From the NCBI RefSeq assembly GCF_019355395.1, contig NZ_CP048829.1, positions 2,955,001 through 3,019,000 on the forward strand: a stretch of 64,000 nucleotides of DNA, in the 5' to 3' direction. The notes below the pieces were generated by a model. It ran no database searches. It saw only the letters and a list, made by a program, of their open reading frames with translations, and was not told the DNA's origin. The stretch is from Chordicoccus furentiruminis. GTDB lineage: Bacteria > Bacillota > Clostridia > Lachnospirales > Lachnospiraceae. A program made the position numbers and the translations under genes. This document shows, piece by piece, positions 62,024 through 64,000 of the stretch. Position 1 is the stretch's first letter, and every line of letters begins with the position of its first letter.

Positions 62024-62973
62024 ACAACATATCTGAGCTCCTCGGTCCCGGAATCCGGACCTGCGGAATTGCGGGTCACGTGAACCCGGACGGAGACTGT
62101 GTCGGAAGCTGTACGGCACTGTACCTTTATCTCCGGCGGAACGTGCCTGAGATACGCGTCGATCTTTATCTCGAGCAGCCGAAGCCTGTCTTTGCCCTGC
62201 TGGAGGGCGTCGGGGACGCGAGACAGGTGCCGGAGGAGGGAATGGTCTATGACCTCTTCATCACCTGTGACGTCAGCGAGGAAAACCGGATCGGCGTCGC
62301 GGGCGGGCTCTTCCGGGCCGCCCGCATGAGGGCGGTGATCGACCATCATGTGACGAACCCGGGTTTCGGCGATGTGAACCATGTCGAGCCGGAGGCGAGC
62401 TCCTGCGCGGAGGTGCTGACCGGGCTGCTCGATATGGAACGGATCGACCGGTCCTGTGCCTCGCTTCTCTACAGCGGCATGATTCATGACAGCGGCGTTT
62501 TTCAGTACCGGAACACGACGCCGCGCACGCTCCATCTCGCGGCGCAGCTGATGGAGAAGGGCGTCGATTTCAGCTCGATCATCGACAGGACCTTCAACCA
62601 GAGGACGTACACGCAGAACCGGGTTCTGGGACATGCGCTGGAAACATCCCGCTTAAGTGAGGACGGACGCTGCGTCTGGTCCGTTGTGACGGAAGCGGAT
62701 ATGGCTGCATTCGGGGCGACCTGCCGTGATCTGGATATGATCGTATCTCAGCTCCGCTATACGGCGGGAACGGACGCCGCCGTCTTTCTCTACGAGACGG
62801 CGCCGGGTGTCTTCAAGGTTTCTCTCCGGAGCGGACCGTCACTCAATGTAGCGGAAGTGGCCGGCGTGTTCGGCGGCGGAGGCCATGTTCAGGCCGCGGG
62901 ATGCACGCTCAAGGGAGAACCGGACGATGTGATCGGACGGGTGCTCGGCGTGATCCGGGAGAAGCTGCCATGA
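62020..62973 (+). CDS. nrnA: DHH-family nanoRNase/pAp phosphatase (NrnA)
   Basis: This 317-residue phosphoesterase degrades 2-5-nt RNA and 3'-phosphoadenosine 5'-phosphate. Motifs are GHVNPDGDCVGS (residues 21-32), DLFITCDVS, AVIDHHVTNPGF (DHH), and the C-terminal DHHA1 signature GGGGHVQAAGCTLKG. ATG 62020 overlaps the rbfA stop. Its position between rbfA and truB is typical of Firmicutes. Confidence 0.94.
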   Translation: MNNISELLGPGIRTCGIAGHVNPDGDCVGSCTALYLYLRRNVPEIRVDLYLEQPKPVFALLEGVGDARQVPEEGMVYDLFITCDVSEENRIGVAGGLFRAARMRAVIDHHVTNPGFGDVNHVEPEASSCAEVLTGLLDMERIDRSCASLLYSGMIHDSGVFQYRNTTPRTLHLAAQLMEKGVDFSSIIDRTFNQRTYTQNRVLGHALETSRLSEDGRCVWSVVTEADMAAFGATCRDLDMIVSQLRYTAGTDAAVFLYETAPGVFKVSLRSGPSLNVAEVAGVFGGGGHVQAAGCTLKGEPDDVIGRVLGVIREKLP

Positions 62974-63908
62974 TCAACGGGGTCATCAATGTAAGGAAAG
63001 AGAAGGGGATGACGTCCTTCGGCGTTGTCGCCCGGCTGCGGCGGATTTTCGGACAGAAGAAGATCGGACATACAGGCACGCTCGATCCCGATGCGGAGGG
63101 CGTGCTTCCTGTCTGTCTCGGACGAGCCACGCGGCTGGTCGAGACGCTGAGCCGCGGGACAAAAACATATGAGGCGGTCCTTCTCCTCGGACGGACGACG
63201 GATACGCAGGACACAAGCGGGAAGATTCTCAGGACCGGAGAGCTGACGGCGGATGAGGATCAGATCCGCAGGACAATTCTTTCCTTTGAGGGACTGCAGA
63301 TGCAGACGCCGCCGATGTACAGTGCGGTCAAGGTAAACGGGAAGAAGCTGGTGGATCTTGCCCGCCGGGGGATCGAGGTGGAGAGAAAGGCGCGGGAGGT
63401 GGAGTTCAGCGACATCACCGTTCTTGAGATCCGCCCTCCCCGCGTCTCGTTCCGTGTCACCTGTACGCACGGCGCCTATATCCGCACTCTCTGTCATGAC
63501 ATCGGCGAAAAGCTGGGCTGCGGCGGCTGTATGGAATCGCTGCTCAGGACGCGGGTCGGTACCTTCGACCTGCACGACGCGCTGACGATCGGAGAGATCG
63601 AGAAATTGAAGAAGGAGGAGAACGGATCTGCCGGGGAGGCGGCCGGGCACAACAGTCCGGCTTATACTTTCATCCGGTCCGTTGACAGTTTCTATTCGGA
63701 CCTTCCGGCCATTACGGTCCGGAATGAAGCGCTGCCGGGCGTGCTGAACGGCGGTCCGGCCGCGTCGGAGGACGTCCGGACGGAAGAGAAGGCACCCGGC
63801 GGGTCCGAGGTGCGGGCGTACACCGAAGACGGTGCGTTCATCGGCGTCTACCGAGCCAGTGAGGACGCGTCCTACAGATTGGTTAAATACTATTATGATA
63901 ATAAGTAA
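62970..63908 (+). CDS. truB: tRNA pseudouridine(55) synthase
   Basis: This 312-residue enzyme makes pseudouridine 55 in tRNAs. The catalytic Asp is in GHTGTLDPDAEGVLP (about residues 33-47); KTYEAVLLLGRTTDTQD, PPMYSAVKVNGKKL and THGAYIRTLCHDIG are diagnostic. A C-terminal extension after about residue 220 includes a low-complexity stretch (GSAGEAAGHNS) and then a PUA-like region. ATG 62970 overlaps the nrnA stop; longer in-frame starts lie inside nrnA. Confidence 0.96.
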   Translation: MINGVINVRKEKGMTSFGVVARLRRIFGQKKIGHTGTLDPDAEGVLPVCLGRATRLVETLSRGTKTYEAVLLLGRTTDTQDTSGKILRTGELTADEDQIRRTILSFEGLQMQTPPMYSAVKVNGKKLVDLARRGIEVERKAREVEFSDITVLEIRPPRVSFRVTCTHGAYIRTLCHDIGEKLGCGGCMESLLRTRVGTFDLHDALTIGEIEKLKKEENGSAGEAAGHNSPAYTFIRSVDSFYSDLPAITVRNEALPGVLNGGPAASEDVRTEEKAPGGSEVRAYTEDGAFIGVYRASEDASYRLVKYYYDNK

Positions 63909-64000
63909 AGATCCGTTTTCTTATCAGGCAGCGGCGCCCAGCGCCGTGACCATCGGAAAATTCGACGGCATTCACCGCGGCCATCAGGCACTGATCCGGG
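63895..64000 (+). CDS. ribF: Bifunctional riboflavin kinase/FAD synthetase, 5' end only
   Basis: Only the first 35 codons lie in the window. The motif AVTIGKFDGIHRGHQALI is the FMN adenylyltransferase signature of RibF, which turns riboflavin into FMN and FAD. The ATG at 63895 overlaps the truB stop by 14 bases, so translation is probably coupled. The 3' end lies beyond 64000. Confidence 0.92.
   Translation, partial: MIISKDPFSYQAAAPSAVTIGKFDGIHRGHQALIR

Overview
The window looks like a chromosomal segment of a high-GC, obligately anaerobic Firmicute, most likely a member of Lachnospiraceae (Clostridia). The evidence is a class III (glycyl-radical) ribonucleotide reductase, hemZ, tandem hisS-aspS, the order secDF-recJ-apt-rel-MBL-hemZ-HD-hisS-aspS, the rimP-nusA-rnpM-ylxQ-infB-rbfA-nrnA-truB-ribF cluster, a tryptophan T-box, and TTG/GTG starts with strong AGGAGG ribosome binding sites. 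The family assignment is an inference from gene order and protein style. No tRNA, rRNA or CRISPR array was seen.

Layout. 1-5650 is accessory and decaying: two IS21-family istA fragments fused head to head, an intact istB, an IS21 right end sitting in a DUF5655 gene, small membrane and helical ORFs that look eroded, a nitroreductase, a GNAT acetyltransferase, and a gene-poor stretch (4906-5652) holding an IS110 relic. 5653-12160 carries a frameshifted aldo/keto reductase, a MATE exporter, a DUF1015 protein, exodeoxyribonuclease III and an oleate-hydratase-family flavoprotein lacking the expected catalytic glutamate. 12239-17195 is a complete branched-chain amino-acid ABC importer (livJHMGF) with its own promoter, a leader hairpin and an internal hairpin. 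17333-21207 (minus) holds nrdD with a candidate NrdR box and a secreted lysozyme-like protein with a Ser/Asp/Glu linker. 21421-29932 is mixed housekeeping: SDR, S66 peptidase, a kinase/receiver protein without a phosphoacceptor domain, HAD phosphatase, mutY, glycosyltransferase, lipid kinase and a CNNM transporter.

30158-45173 is a conserved core: secDF, recJ, apt, rel, an MBL hydrolase, hemZ, an HD-GYP protein, then hisS and aspS. An IS110 element on the opposite strand has landed between the HD-GYP gene and hisS; its long 5' noncoding region is where IS110 elements encode their bridge RNA. 45315-47015 is an L,D-transpeptidase. 46997-51957 is a T-box-controlled trpD-trpCF-trpB-trpA operon that lacks trpE and trpG. 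52018-56254 is a two-gene type IIA topoisomerase operon whose A subunit lacks a GyrA box. 56305 to the end is the translation/transcription-factor operon rimP-nusA-rnpM-ylxQ-infB-rbfA-nrnA-truB-ribF, with many start/stop overlaps; ribF runs off the window.

Much of the regulation visible is in 5' leaders: near-consensus sigma-A promoters followed closely by strong hairpins precede the MATE gene, livJ, rimP and trpD (T-box), and a perfect 15-bp hairpin precedes rel. No clear new defence or biosynthetic system was found. The best leads are the IS110 element with its presumed bridge RNA, the oleate-hydratase variant, the hairpin leaders, and the trpEG-less T-box operon.
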